From contig BNXH01000026.1 in the NCBI GenBank assembly GCA_025999435.1, forward strand, positions 1-24,469: 24,469 bases of DNA, in the 5' to 3' direction. The notes below the pieces were generated by a model. It saw only the letters and a program-made list of their open reading frames with translations, did no database searches and was not told where the DNA came from. The position numbers and the translations under genes were made by a program. Shown one piece after another: positions 6,360 through 14,765 of the stretch (position 1 is the stretch's first letter; each line of letters begins with the position of its first letter). The DNA is from Bacteroidia bacterium (GTDB lineage: Bacteria; Bacteroidota; Bacteroidia; Bacteroidales; Dysgonomonadaceae).

Positions 6360-7569
6360 AATCAATAATGGCAGCTCATTATTCGGGGCATTATCCTATA
6401 ATCAGGAGAAGATAGAGCAGGGCGAGGGGAAAATCCTTTTCTCTAACCGTATTATCCAAAATACCGATGGCTCACATAATATGTATCTTAATATGAAGTC
6501 TTTCGAGCCTTATCTGGCTGCCAATAAAAGAACCGAAAAGCCGGTACTGCACATCTCGGTGAATCCGCATCCTGACGATAAGCTGGCGGACGAACAACTG
6601 GCTATTATAGCGCAGGAGTATATGGAAAAGATGGGCTATGGGAATCAACCTTACCTTGTCTATAAACACGAAGATATTGACCGACACCACTTACATATCG
6701 TTTCAGTTCGGGTAGATGAGAACGGTAAAAAGCTGGACGATTCTTATGAGAAAAGGCGTTCGGAGAAGATCCGTAAGGAACTGGAGCAGAAATACAATCT
6801 CATCCCTGCCGGGAAGCAGGGGCAATCAAATACTTTACCGCTAAAGCCGGTAAATATCAAATCCGGCAATGTCAAAAAACAGGTTTCCAATATTGTCAAA
6901 TCGCTGGTGCAGGATTATCATTTTCAGAGTATCAATGAATATCGGGCGCTCCTTAATGTATATGGTGTAACGGTAGAGGAAGTAAAGGGAGAAGTCCGGG
7001 GTAAATCTTATAATGGGCTGATGTATTCTGCCCTGAATAAAAAGGGAGAAAAAGCTGGCAATCCATTCAAGGCTTCATTGATTGGCCGGGATGTTGGGTA
7101 CGGAGTTCTACTGAAGCAGATAACTTCTTCTAAAGAAGCCTTGAAGGATAAGAAAGCCTATGCCCGGACAGAATATATAGTTGCTGCCCTGCTAAAAGAA
7201 ACTCTTTCCCGGAAAAATTTCGAAAAGGAGTTGGCTAAGAATAGCATTTCTGTATTATTCAGGGAGAATGACGATAAACGTATATACGGCGTAACTTTTA
7301 TCGACCACCGGGAGAAAGCGGTGTTTAACGGTTCCCGGATGGGTAAGGACTTTTCCGCTAATGTTTTTCATAACCTGTTCAACGGGGACGGTAAAGAAAA
7401 GCATTCCCATAAATGGGAACCATTTGTGCCTTTTTCGCATGAACAGGATTCTGCTGACTCTTTGGGCGGATTGCTGGCAATGGAACAGCATGGCGACAAC
7501 TACGACGAAATTGCCTTTACCAACCGCATGAAACGCAGGAAGAAAAAGCCTCGTGGTCCGAAACTATAA
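6349..7569 (+). CDS. mobB: MobB, relaxase that nicks oriT
   Basis: From the ATG at 6349 (MVAKINNGSSLFGALSYNQE) this is a 406-residue relaxase of the Relaxase/mobilisation nuclease family (Pfam PF03432 as I know it). It would cut one strand at oriT, stay bound to the 5' end through a tyrosine and lead the strand into the recipient. The likely catalytic tyrosine is Y17 in LSYNQE. The metal-binding histidine motif is KHEDIDRHHLHIV, with H107, H114 and H116 as probable ligands. The basic C-terminus (MKRRKKKPRGPKL) may help bind DNA. The frame is open back to 6277, but that stretch overlaps mobA and lacks family features. The start overlaps the mobA stop. All key residues I would expect are present. 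Confidence 0.9.
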   Translation: MVAKINNGSSLFGALSYNQEKIEQGEGKILFSNRIIQNTDGSHNMYLNMKSFEPYLAANKRTEKPVLHISVNPHPDDKLADEQLAIIAQEYMEKMGYGNQPYLVYKHEDIDRHHLHIVSVRVDENGKKLDDSYEKRRSEKIRKELEQKYNLIPAGKQGQSNTLPLKPVNIKSGNVKKQVSNIVKSLVQDYHFQSINEYRALLNVYGVTVEEVKGEVRGKSYNGLMYSALNKKGEKAGNPFKASLIGRDVGYGVLLKQITSSKEALKDKKAYARTEYIVAALLKETLSRKNFEKELAKNSISVLFRENDDKRIYGVTFIDHREKAVFNGSRMGKDFSANVFHNLFNGDGKEKHSHKWEPFVPFSHEQDSADSLGGLLAMEQHGDNYDEIAFTNRMKRRKKKPRGPKL

Positions 7570-7580
7570 TAACAAGTCAG

Positions 7581-7601
7581 TGTGTCAATTCAATTGGCAC
7601 A
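7581..7601. repeat. Short inverted repeat between mobB and mobC
   Basis: TGTGTCAATT and AATTGGCACA flank a single base and pair at 9 of 10 positions. The 66-base gap between mobB and mobC contains this palindrome and a short direct repeat GGCACAT. No T-run follows, so it is more likely a processing or binding site than a terminator. Its role is unknown. Confidence 0.35.
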
Positions 7602-7635
7602 TCGGCACATTTACTAATTTTCAAATTGATTTTTT

Positions 7636-9639
7636 ATGCAACAAGAAGACGATTTAAGAGGCCTGGCAAAAGTTATGGAATTCATGAGGGCTATCAGTAT
7701 ATTATTTGTAGTAATCCATATTTACTGGTTCTGTTACCAATCTATTTTAGAACAGGGTATCAATATAGGTGTAGTAGATAAAATCTTGCTGAACTTTCAG
7801 AAAACGGCAGGATTGTTTTCCAATATCCTGTGGACAAAGCTATTTGCCGTAGTATTCCTTGCTTTGTCCTGCCTGGGGACGAAAGGCGTAAAGGAAGAAA
7901 AAATCACATGGAATAAAATATATGTATTTCTATTCTTTGGCTTTATCTTTTTCTTCCTCAATTGGTGGATATTGGCTTTACCCCTGCCATTGATTGCTAA
8001 TACAGCCATTTATATTTTTACAATGACTATCGGGTATATTCTGCTATTAATGGCAGGATTGTGGATGAGCCGCTTATTAAAGAATAACCTGATGGAAGAC
8101 GTCTTTAATCTGGAGAATGAATCCTTTATGCAGGAGACACGGCTGATGGAGAACGAATACTCCGTCAACTTACCGACCCGTTTTTTCTATAAAAAGAAAT
8201 GGAACAAAGGTTGGATAAATGTGGTCAATCCCTTCCGGGCGACAATTGTATTGGGTACTCCGGGCTCAGGAAAATCTTATGCGATTGTAAATAACTACAT
8301 AAAACAGCAACTCAGCAAAGGATATTCGATGTATATATATGATTATAAATTTGATGACTTGAGTACTATTGCTTATAATGAATTGTTGAAGAACCTCGAT
8401 AAGTACGATGTTACTCCCAAATTCTATGTAATCAACTTCGATAATCCGGCAAAGAGCCACCGGTGCAACCCCATTGCGCCGGAGTTCATGACCGACATTT
8501 CCGACGCATATGAAGCTTCGTATACAATAATGTTAAATTTGAACAAAACGTGGATTCAAAAGCAGGGGGACTTTTTTGTGGAATCGCCTATTATCCTGTT
8601 AGCTGCAATTATATGGTATCTCAAAATATACCAGAATGGGAAATATTGTACATTCCCTCATGCCATCGAGTTCCTGAACAAAAGGTATGAAGATATTTTC
8701 CCGATTCTAAGTTCTTACCCGGAACTTGAAAACTATATGTCTCCCTTTATGGATGCTTGGAAATCGCAAGCGAACGACCAGTTGCAGGGACAGATAGCGT
8801 CTGCTAAAATACCACTCTCCAGAATGATAAGCCCGCAGCTCTATTGGGTAATGACAGGGAATGATTTTACATTGGACATCAACAATCCGAAAGAGCCGAA
8901 GATACTTTGTGTGGGTAATAATCCCGACAGGCAGAATATTTATTCTGCGGCTCTTGGTTTGTATAACAGTCGTATCGTAAAGCTGATAAACAAGAAGGGA
9001 ATGCTGAAATCTTCTGTTATTATTGATGAATTGCCGACTATTTATTTTCGGGGATTAGACAATCTGATTGCTACTGCCCGGAGTAATAAAGTGGCTGTGT
9101 GTTTGGGTTTTCAGGATTATAGCCAGTTAAACCGGGATTATGGGGATAAAGAATCGAAAGTGGTGCAAAATACGGTTGGAAATATCTTCTCCGGGCAAGT
9201 AGTCGGTGAATCGGCTAAAACTTTATCGGAACGCTTCGGAAAAGTCTTGCAAAAACGGCAATCCATGACCATTAACCGTCAGGATAAATCAACCTCTATC
9301 TCTACGCAGTTGGATAGCCTGATCCCTGCCAGTAAAATATCGAACCTGACACAGGGTATGTTCGTCGGAGCCGTCAGCGATAATTTCGATGAAAGGATTG
9401 AGCAGAAGATATTTCATGCGGAAATTGTTATTGATAATCACAAGGTGGCTGCTGAAACAAAGGCTTATAAAAAGATACCTACGCTAACTAATTTTGGAAA
9501 TGATAAGAGTGTTGATTTGATGGAGCAACAAATACAACTAAATTATGTCCGCATTAAGGAAGAGGCTAAACAGATAGTAGAAGTTGAACTAAAACGGATT
9601 AAAAGTGATGAAAATTTAAAGCATTTGGTAAAACAGTAA
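7636..9639 (+). CDS. mobC: MobC, VirD4/TraG-type coupling ATPase
   Basis: This is a 667-residue inner-membrane ATPase that would link the relaxosome (MobA-MobB-oriT) to the mating channel built by the Tra proteins. The N-terminal 145 residues contain several hydrophobic segments (about 19-39, 58-80, 93-113 and 120-143). The P-loop GTPGSGKS lies at residues 207-214 and the Walker B segment VIIDELP at 461-467. TraG/VirD4-type features follow, such as NLIATARSNKVAVCLGFQDY (about residues 476-495). It is the third gene of the mob operon, 66 bases after mobB. The length is normal for Bacteroides MobC and no damage is seen. The start at 7636 is the only ATG near the N-terminal membrane region. Confidence 0.92.
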   Translation: MQQEDDLRGLAKVMEFMRAISILFVVIHIYWFCYQSILEQGINIGVVDKILLNFQKTAGLFSNILWTKLFAVVFLALSCLGTKGVKEEKITWNKIYVFLFFGFIFFFLNWWILALPLPLIANTAIYIFTMTIGYILLLMAGLWMSRLLKNNLMEDVFNLENESFMQETRLMENEYSVNLPTRFFYKKKWNKGWINVVNPFRATIVLGTPGSGKSYAIVNNYIKQQLSKGYSMYIYDYKFDDLSTIAYNELLKNLDKYDVTPKFYVINFDNPAKSHRCNPIAPEFMTDISDAYEASYTIMLNLNKTWIQKQGDFFVESPIILLAAIIWYLKIYQNGKYCTFPHAIEFLNKRYEDIFPILSSYPELENYMSPFMDAWKSQANDQLQGQIASAKIPLSRMISPQLYWVMTGNDFTLDINNPKEPKILCVGNNPDRQNIYSAALGLYNSRIVKLINKKGMLKSSVIIDELPTIYFRGLDNLIATARSNKVAVCLGFQDYSQLNRDYGDKESKVVQNTVGNIFSGQVVGESAKTLSERFGKVLQKRQSMTINRQDKSTSISTQLDSLIPASKISNLTQGMFVGAVSDNFDERIEQKIFHAEIVIDNHKVAAETKAYKKIPTLTNFGNDKSVDLMEQQIQLNYVRIKEEAKQIVEVELKRIKSDENLKHLVKQ

Positions 9640-9662
9640 AAAAAAAGGTTCTATCCCAATAT

Positions 9663-9705
9663 TAAAGTCTGAATTTTTATTCCTAAATAATGATTTCAGA
9701 CTTTA
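9663..9705. terminator. Hairpin terminator after mobC, possibly bidirectional
   Basis: A perfect 11-bp inverted repeat, TAAAGTCTGAA (9663-9673) and TTCAGACTTTA (9695-9705), is followed by ATTTTATTA and preceded by an A-rich stretch. It lies 23 bases after the mobC stop and 160 bases before the convergent end of the hybrid regulator gene. It therefore probably ends the mob transcript and may also stop transcripts from the other side. The spacer of 21 bases is longer than in typical terminators. Confidence 0.6.
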
Positions 9706-9867
9706 TTTTATTACAACAATCTTATTTCGGCAATACAGATGGGATAATTTGCCGTAATTACGAAACAACTTTTAACACGGCAGAAGAAATAGTCAAAATT
9801 GCTTCTATGAAATTATTGTTATATAAAATCAAAGTAGACTCCAAATAGATCACTTGTGTTTTAGCAC
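9706..9867. other. Junction between conjugation module and fructan locus
   Basis: These 162 bases separate the mob operon terminator from the end of the hybrid regulator gene. I see no gene, tRNA, transposase remnant or clear attachment-type repeat here. From this point on the sequence is visibly richer in A and T than the tra and mob genes. Confidence 0.5.
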
Positions 9868-12585
9868 TTATGATAAATTATTTCCCTTTATAAACTCAGT
9901 CGGACTTACTTTGTAAAACTCTTTAAAACATTTTGTAAAATAAGATGCTGAAGAAAACCCCGATTTATAAGCTATCTCAGAGATAGAGATACCGGAAATA
10001 ATCATTTGTGCAGAATATTTTAATCTTAAAATTCTTACAAATTCATTTGGAGAATAATCAGTTAATGATTTTATTTTTCGATATAATTGAGATCGGGAGA
10101 GACCCATATGTTTCGCAATATCTACTATATTGAGATCTGGATCAGTAATATTCTTTTCGACATATTCTTGGAATATGTTTATAAAAGATTGTTCTATTTC
10201 AGCCAATGTTGTTTTTTTAGAGTTACTTAGTAAACTATTGGCAAAAGAATCTTTAATTTTCTGCCTGTTTTCAATTAAACGATGAATTCTTATATTCAAT
10301 AATTTAGCATTAAAAGGTTTTGCTATATAAGCATCTGCTCCGCTTTCAAAGCCTTGGGCCTTTTGTTCTTCTAATGAGCAAGCTGTCAATAAAATAATAG
10401 GGATATGGCTTGTATACATATTCCCCTTAAGCAATCGGCAAACTTCAAAACCGTCTTTACCTGGCATCATAATATCACATATAATAATATCGGGTATAAA
10501 TTTTATTGAAAGTTCTATTCCCTCATCCCCATTTTCAGCTTCAATAACAGTATACTCACTTCGAAGGATTAAGCGCATATAGTTCCTCATATCTTGATTA
10601 TCATCAATGAGTAATATTATCTTTTTATCCTCTTCTAAAATGTTCTCTATAAATAATTTTTCGGATATAACTTCTATATCATTTTTTAATTGAGTTTTTG
10701 TAAATCCTTCCTGATATACGATAGCTTCCTCTGTAGGTATATCTAATACATTTTGACTACAAGGTAATAGAATATTAAATGTTGTACCTTCTCCTTCTAT
10801 GCTTTCAACTGAGATTCGACCACCATGTATATCCACCAATGCGCTGGTGAGAGCGAGTCCGATTCCAGTACCTTCATCTGTTGGACTGACTTTATAAAAT
10901 CTTTCAAAAATACTGTTGATTTTATCAGGAGGGATAGCTTTTCCATCATTAAATACAGATAGTTTAAAATAGTTAGTCCCATTATATATAACTGTTGCCA
11001 CATTTATATTAATAGTTCCATTTTTATCTGTATGTTTAAATGCATTTGATAGAAGATTAAAATACATTTTTTCAACTTTCTCTTTATCAAAAGGAATTAT
11101 ATAAGAACTGTTATCTGTGGAAAAAATGAAATTTATATTCTTTCTTTTGGCATAATCTAAGAAAGCGATATTTAAGTCTTCCAAAAATAACTTAATATCA
11201 TCTCTTACAAATTGAATGTCCATTTTCCCGTTTTCATATTTTCTAAATTCAATAATTTGTGAAAGAAGGTTTAAAAGAATATTACTGCTACGTTGCATGA
11301 TTTCCAATAGGACTTTTTGCTCTGTGGATATATTCTCAGAAGTGAGCAATGTGTCTATTGGCCCCAGAATTAAGGTAAGTGGAGTTCGAAATTCATGTGA
11401 TATATTCGTAAAGAAAACCAATTTTGCATTTGTAGCTTCTTCCAACTGCCTGGATAAAGAAACCAGTTGATTTTTTTGTTCTTCTAACAGCCTGTTTGAT
11501 TTACTTTTACTTCTATAAGCTAGAACAGAAACTAATAATAATATCGAAATTAATAGAAGAACAAGAATTGTCCCGTAAAAAAAGGTTTGTTGGTTAGAAT
11601 ATTGTTTAAGGCTTTTATTTAAAAGTCCATTTATTCGTTCTACCTTTTGTCGATGATTCGCTATTTGTTCTGTTTGTAATTGTAGTACCCTTACATTACT
11701 TCTGTCTACTACAGCCGTGTGCAAAATATTCTCTCTATCAAAAGGCTTCTTCTGTAATATATTTAGTGCCAGATCAATCACCTTATCCCCACCAGTCGGA
11801 TAAATAAAAGAAGCGTCTTGTATTCCTTTTCTTATATTTTCTATTCCACCTCCTTTACCCGGTAAGGCGTCTATACCTACTATAAAAGGAAAACGTCCGC
11901 TATATTTTGAAACAGCCTCATGCACCCCCAATGCCATTGGGTCATTCATTGCAAATACAAGATCTATCTCTTTATATTTACTCAGAACCTTAGTCATTTC
12001 TTTTTCAGAATCTTCTTTTAAAAAGTTTCCCCGGCATTCCGCTACAATTTTTATATCAGGATAGTTCTTAATCCCATCAATAAAACCCGCATGCCTTTCT
12101 GTGTCGGAGGTTGAACCATGCCAGCCGCGCATTTCAACTACATTTCCTTTATCATTAAGTATTCCAGCTATATATAAACCAGCCTCTTTTCCTATCTGAT
12201 AGTTATCAGCCCCTATGTAAGCAGTATAATCATCTGTATCTATTTTTCTGTCAACTAAAATAACAGGAATACCCATATTATGTGCTTTCTGTACAACAGG
12301 AGTAACAGCTGTAGATTCATTTGGGGAAACGACTAGCAAATCTACTCCTTTTTCCAGTAGTTCTTCTATATCTTTTATTTGTTGCCGGGTATCATCTTTT
12401 ACAGTTCTGATATCAATTTCGATATTTTGATTGATAGAAGCTTCCAATAAGATTTCATCATTCATTGTTTGCCTCCATAAATCATCACTACATTGCGAAA
12501 TACCAATGATATATTTACCTTTTTCTTCTTTAGTACAGGAGCATAAGAGGTTAAGGATTATGAGGATAAAGCAAGTCCTGTTCAT
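9868..12585 (-). CDS. Hybrid two-component system regulator of fructan utilisation (BT1754-like)
   Basis: This single 905-residue protein combines sensor and regulator. It starts with a lipoprotein- or anchor-like N-terminus (NLLCSC). Residues 25-300 resemble periplasmic sugar-binding proteins of the ribose type (KYIIGISQCSDDLWRQTM, LLVVSPNES, YIGADNYQIG, VFAMNDPMALG). A transmembrane helix (about 336-357) follows. Next are a histidine kinase domain with phospho-acceptor H397 in NISHEFRTPL, an ATPase domain with N514 and GTGIGLAL, and a receiver domain with D704 in ICDIMMPGKDG. An AraC-type DNA-binding domain (about 820-900, ending YKVSPTEFIK) closes the protein. B. thetaiotaomicron BT1754 has this layout and its periplasmic domain binds fructose; this copy is inferred to do the same and to activate the nearby fructan genes. 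It is the last gene of the minus-strand cluster, 72 bases after the fructokinase gene. All catalytic residues appear intact. Confidence 0.92.
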   Translation of the reverse strand: MNRTCFILIILNLLCSCTKEEKGKYIIGISQCSDDLWRQTMNDEILLEASINQNIEIDIRTVKDDTRQQIKDIEELLEKGVDLLVVSPNESTAVTPVVQKAHNMGIPVILVDRKIDTDDYTAYIGADNYQIGKEAGLYIAGILNDKGNVVEMRGWHGSTSDTERHAGFIDGIKNYPDIKIVAECRGNFLKEDSEKEMTKVLSKYKEIDLVFAMNDPMALGVHEAVSKYSGRFPFIVGIDALPGKGGGIENIRKGIQDASFIYPTGGDKVIDLALNILQKKPFDRENILHTAVVDRSNVRVLQLQTEQIANHRQKVERINGLLNKSLKQYSNQQTFFYGTILVLLLISILLLVSVLAYRSKSKSNRLLEEQKNQLVSLSRQLEEATNAKLVFFTNISHEFRTPLTLILGPIDTLLTSENISTEQKVLLEIMQRSSNILLNLLSQIIEFRKYENGKMDIQFVRDDIKLFLEDLNIAFLDYAKRKNINFIFSTDNSSYIIPFDKEKVEKMYFNLLSNAFKHTDKNGTININVATVIYNGTNYFKLSVFNDGKAIPPDKINSIFERFYKVSPTDEGTGIGLALTSALVDIHGGRISVESIEGEGTTFNILLPCSQNVLDIPTEEAIVYQEGFTKTQLKNDIEVISEKLFIENILEEDKKIILLIDDNQDMRNYMRLILRSEYTVIEAENGDEGIELSIKFIPDIIICDIMMPGKDGFEVCRLLKGNMYTSHIPIILLTACSLEEQKAQGFESGADAYIAKPFNAKLLNIRIHRLIENRQKIKDSFANSLLSNSKKTTLAEIEQSFINIFQEYVEKNITDPDLNIVDIAKHMGLSRSQLYRKIKSLTDYSPNEFVRILRLKYSAQMIISGISISEIAYKSGFSSASYFTKCFKEFYKVSPTEFIKGNNLS

Positions 12586-12657
12586 GGCTGATTTAAATAA
12601 TAGGCAAATCTATAAAAAGCATCGTAATTAAAAAGTTAAAAACGATGTTTTAATATT

Positions 12658-13542
12658 TTATTTCCAAAATAATTCCAGATAAGCATCCGGTAATTTAGGC
12701 ATTGCACCATGTTGCGTACATACATAAGCTGAAACTTCCACTGCCAATTGGTGTGCGTCAGTAAGACGTTGTCCACGCATATAAGATGCCACAAAAGCAG
12801 CAGTAAAAGAATCTCCTGCTCCTACAGTATCAGCTACATGGACTTTTGGAGTAGGTTGGTATGACGTTTCTTTTTGAGTGAAAACAAAGCTTCCATCTGT
12901 TCCTTTTGTAAGTACGATAATATCAAGATTATATTCCTCAAGTAAACGTTTACAGATATCTTGTTCATTATCCTCCTTATATCCATATAGCTGTGCAACT
13001 AAAATAACTTCTTCATCATTAATTTTTAGCATATTTGAAAGTAATAAGGATTCATGTATCAACTCCTTGGAATAAAAATGTTGCCGCAGATTTATATCAA
13101 ATATTTTAAGACTATTTTCTGGCATGCATGCTAAGAATTTTTTTATAGTCTCTCTGGATACACTGTTTCGCTGAGCTAATGAACCAAAGGAAACTGTATT
13201 TGTATTTTTTGCCAGATTTTCTGTTTTTGCAGTAAAAGAGATATTATCCCATGCTACATTCTCACATATTTCATATTCAGGAACTCCTTTGTTATTCAAT
13301 TTTACATTTACTGTTCCTGTCGGATAATCCGTAGTCTCTATCAGATAATTCAGTCCTTTTTCAGCAAGACAGTCCAATATCTCTTTTCCCAACAAATCTT
13401 CACCAATAGCACTTACAGTATATCCATTATATCCGAACTGCGATACGTGATAGGCAAAATTTGCAGGGGCACCGCCCATAACTTTTCTTTCAGGAAATAT
13501 GTCCCATAAAATCTCGCCTAGTCCTACAATAGTATTATTCAT
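12658..13542 (-). CDS. Fructokinase, PfkB/ribokinase family
   Basis: This 294-residue cytoplasmic sugar kinase would convert imported fructose to fructose-6-phosphate with ATP. PfkB-family features are the N-terminal substrate-binding GGAPANFAYHV (residues 23-33) and the C-terminal signature DTVGAGDSFTAAF (238-250), with D244 as the probable catalytic base and GAGD as the anion hole. The family is broad, and fructose specificity is inferred from the neighbours: a hexose permease 15 bases upstream and GH32 enzymes. It corresponds in position and type to BT1757 of the B. thetaiotaomicron levan locus. The gene is probably co-transcribed with the permease and the hybrid regulator. The length is normal and the frame intact. 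Confidence 0.88.
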   Translation of the reverse strand: MNNTIVGLGEILWDIFPERKVMGGAPANFAYHVSQFGYNGYTVSAIGEDLLGKEILDCLAEKGLNYLIETTDYPTGTVNVKLNNKGVPEYEICENVAWDNISFTAKTENLAKNTNTVSFGSLAQRNSVSRETIKKFLACMPENSLKIFDINLRQHFYSKELIHESLLLSNMLKINDEEVILVAQLYGYKEDNEQDICKRLLEEYNLDIIVLTKGTDGSFVFTQKETSYQPTPKVHVADTVGAGDSFTAAFVASYMRGQRLTDAHQLAVEVSAYVCTQHGAMPKLPDAYLELFWK

Positions 13543-13557
13543 AGTTATTTACTTAAT

Positions 13558-14733
13558 TTATTTAATCGAAATTACTTTATTTTTTATTCTGGTTGCTAAA
13601 AAAAGAAGATAAATAACACCTATAGTCATTATTGCCAATGCTCCTATCTGTGAATTGCCCAATGCTTTAGTAGCATGCCCCATGAAAAATGGGAATATAG
13701 TTCCTCCGAAAAGTCCCATAATCATTAGACCTGATATCTCATTCTTCTTATTGGGCATATATAGCATTGCACGAGATAGTATTACAGAGAAAACATTGGA
13801 ATTACCAAAACCAATGAGACCAATACATGCACATAATGCAATTTCACCTTGTAAAAAATATAGTCCTGCCATACCTAAAGCTATGCAAAAAACACTCAAT
13901 GCAAAAAACTTTTTAGCTGAATAACGAGCAAGAACAAATGCTCCTATAAAACAACCGGCTGTACGAAAAGCAAAATACACACTGGTCGCATAGTTTGCAT
14001 CATCAAGGTTTGTTAATCCAAGCCTTTCCATTAGTATCCGGGGAGAAGTAATATTGGTGCCCACATCAATACCGACATGGCATATGATACCAAAAAAACA
14101 TAGTAAAATAACTCCATTGCCCAATAGCTTAAAGCATTCTGTAAATGTAGCACCTTTACTATCCTCTTTTTGTTCATCGATATTGGTTATACCAAGCCAT
14201 ATTGTTGAAATTACAGATATAATCAAAAACAAAGGATAAATCATTCGCCAGTCATCAAACATCAATGATGCCCTTGTTGCTATAAGTGGAGCACTAAATG
14301 ATGCTATTGCTTTTACAAATTGCCCGAAGGTCAGAGAACTTGCAAGTTTGTCACCTTTTACAATGCTTGATAAAAGCGGATTCAGCGAAACTTGCATCAA
14401 TGTATTGCCTATTCCTAATAAAGAAAAGGTTATAATAAGAGATGTCTTGTCATACCACAGAAATGGGATTATCATTGACAGGGCAGTTATCAATAAACTG
14501 ATTATAACCGTTTTTTTTCTTCCTATCCGGGACATTAATAGTCCTGTAGGAACGGAAAAGATAAGAAACCAGAAGAAAACCATTGATGGGAATATATTCG
14601 CTGTCGCATCGTCCAATCCCAGATCTTTTTGAGCATAATTAGTAGCTGTACCAACCATATCTACGAACCCCATACAAAAGAATGCCAGCATTATAGGAAG
14701 AATCTTCGTATAAAAACTTTTATTGTTAGTCAT
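13558..14733 (-). CDS. MFS hexose (fructose) permease, BT1758-like
   Basis: This is a 391-residue inner-membrane protein, hydrophobic throughout, with about 12 predicted helices. The cytoplasmic loop motif between helices 2 and 3 (GLLMSRIGRKKT, residues 64-75) is the major facilitator motif A. The sequence looks like the sugar:proton symporter branch that includes FucP and GluP. In this locus the expected substrate is fructose released in the periplasm by GH32 enzymes; B. thetaiotaomicron BT1758 has that role and the same position beside the fructokinase gene. It lies 32 bases after the GH32 gene and 15 bases before the fructokinase gene, so a single transcript is likely. Substrate specificity is inferred from context, not from individual residues. 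Confidence 0.85.
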   Translation of the reverse strand: MTNNKSFYTKILPIMLAFFCMGFVDMVGTATNYAQKDLGLDDATANIFPSMVFFWFLIFSVPTGLLMSRIGRKKTVIISLLITALSMIIPFLWYDKTSLIITFSLLGIGNTLMQVSLNPLLSSIVKGDKLASSLTFGQFVKAIASFSAPLIATRASLMFDDWRMIYPLFLIISVISTIWLGITNIDEQKEDSKGATFTECFKLLGNGVILLCFFGIICHVGIDVGTNITSPRILMERLGLTNLDDANYATSVYFAFRTAGCFIGAFVLARYSAKKFFALSVFCIALGMAGLYFLQGEIALCACIGLIGFGNSNVFSVILSRAMLYMPNKKNEISGLMIMGLFGGTIFPFFMGHATKALGNSQIGALAIMTIGVIYLLFLATRIKNKVISIK

Positions 14734-14765
14734 ATCGATTATTTATTCGTTAAAGTAAAAAACAA

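Noticed and set aside
9706..9867. Possible attachment site of the element at the edge of the fructan locus
   Set aside because: No integrase, tRNA end or direct repeat pair is visible in the window, so no att site can be supported.
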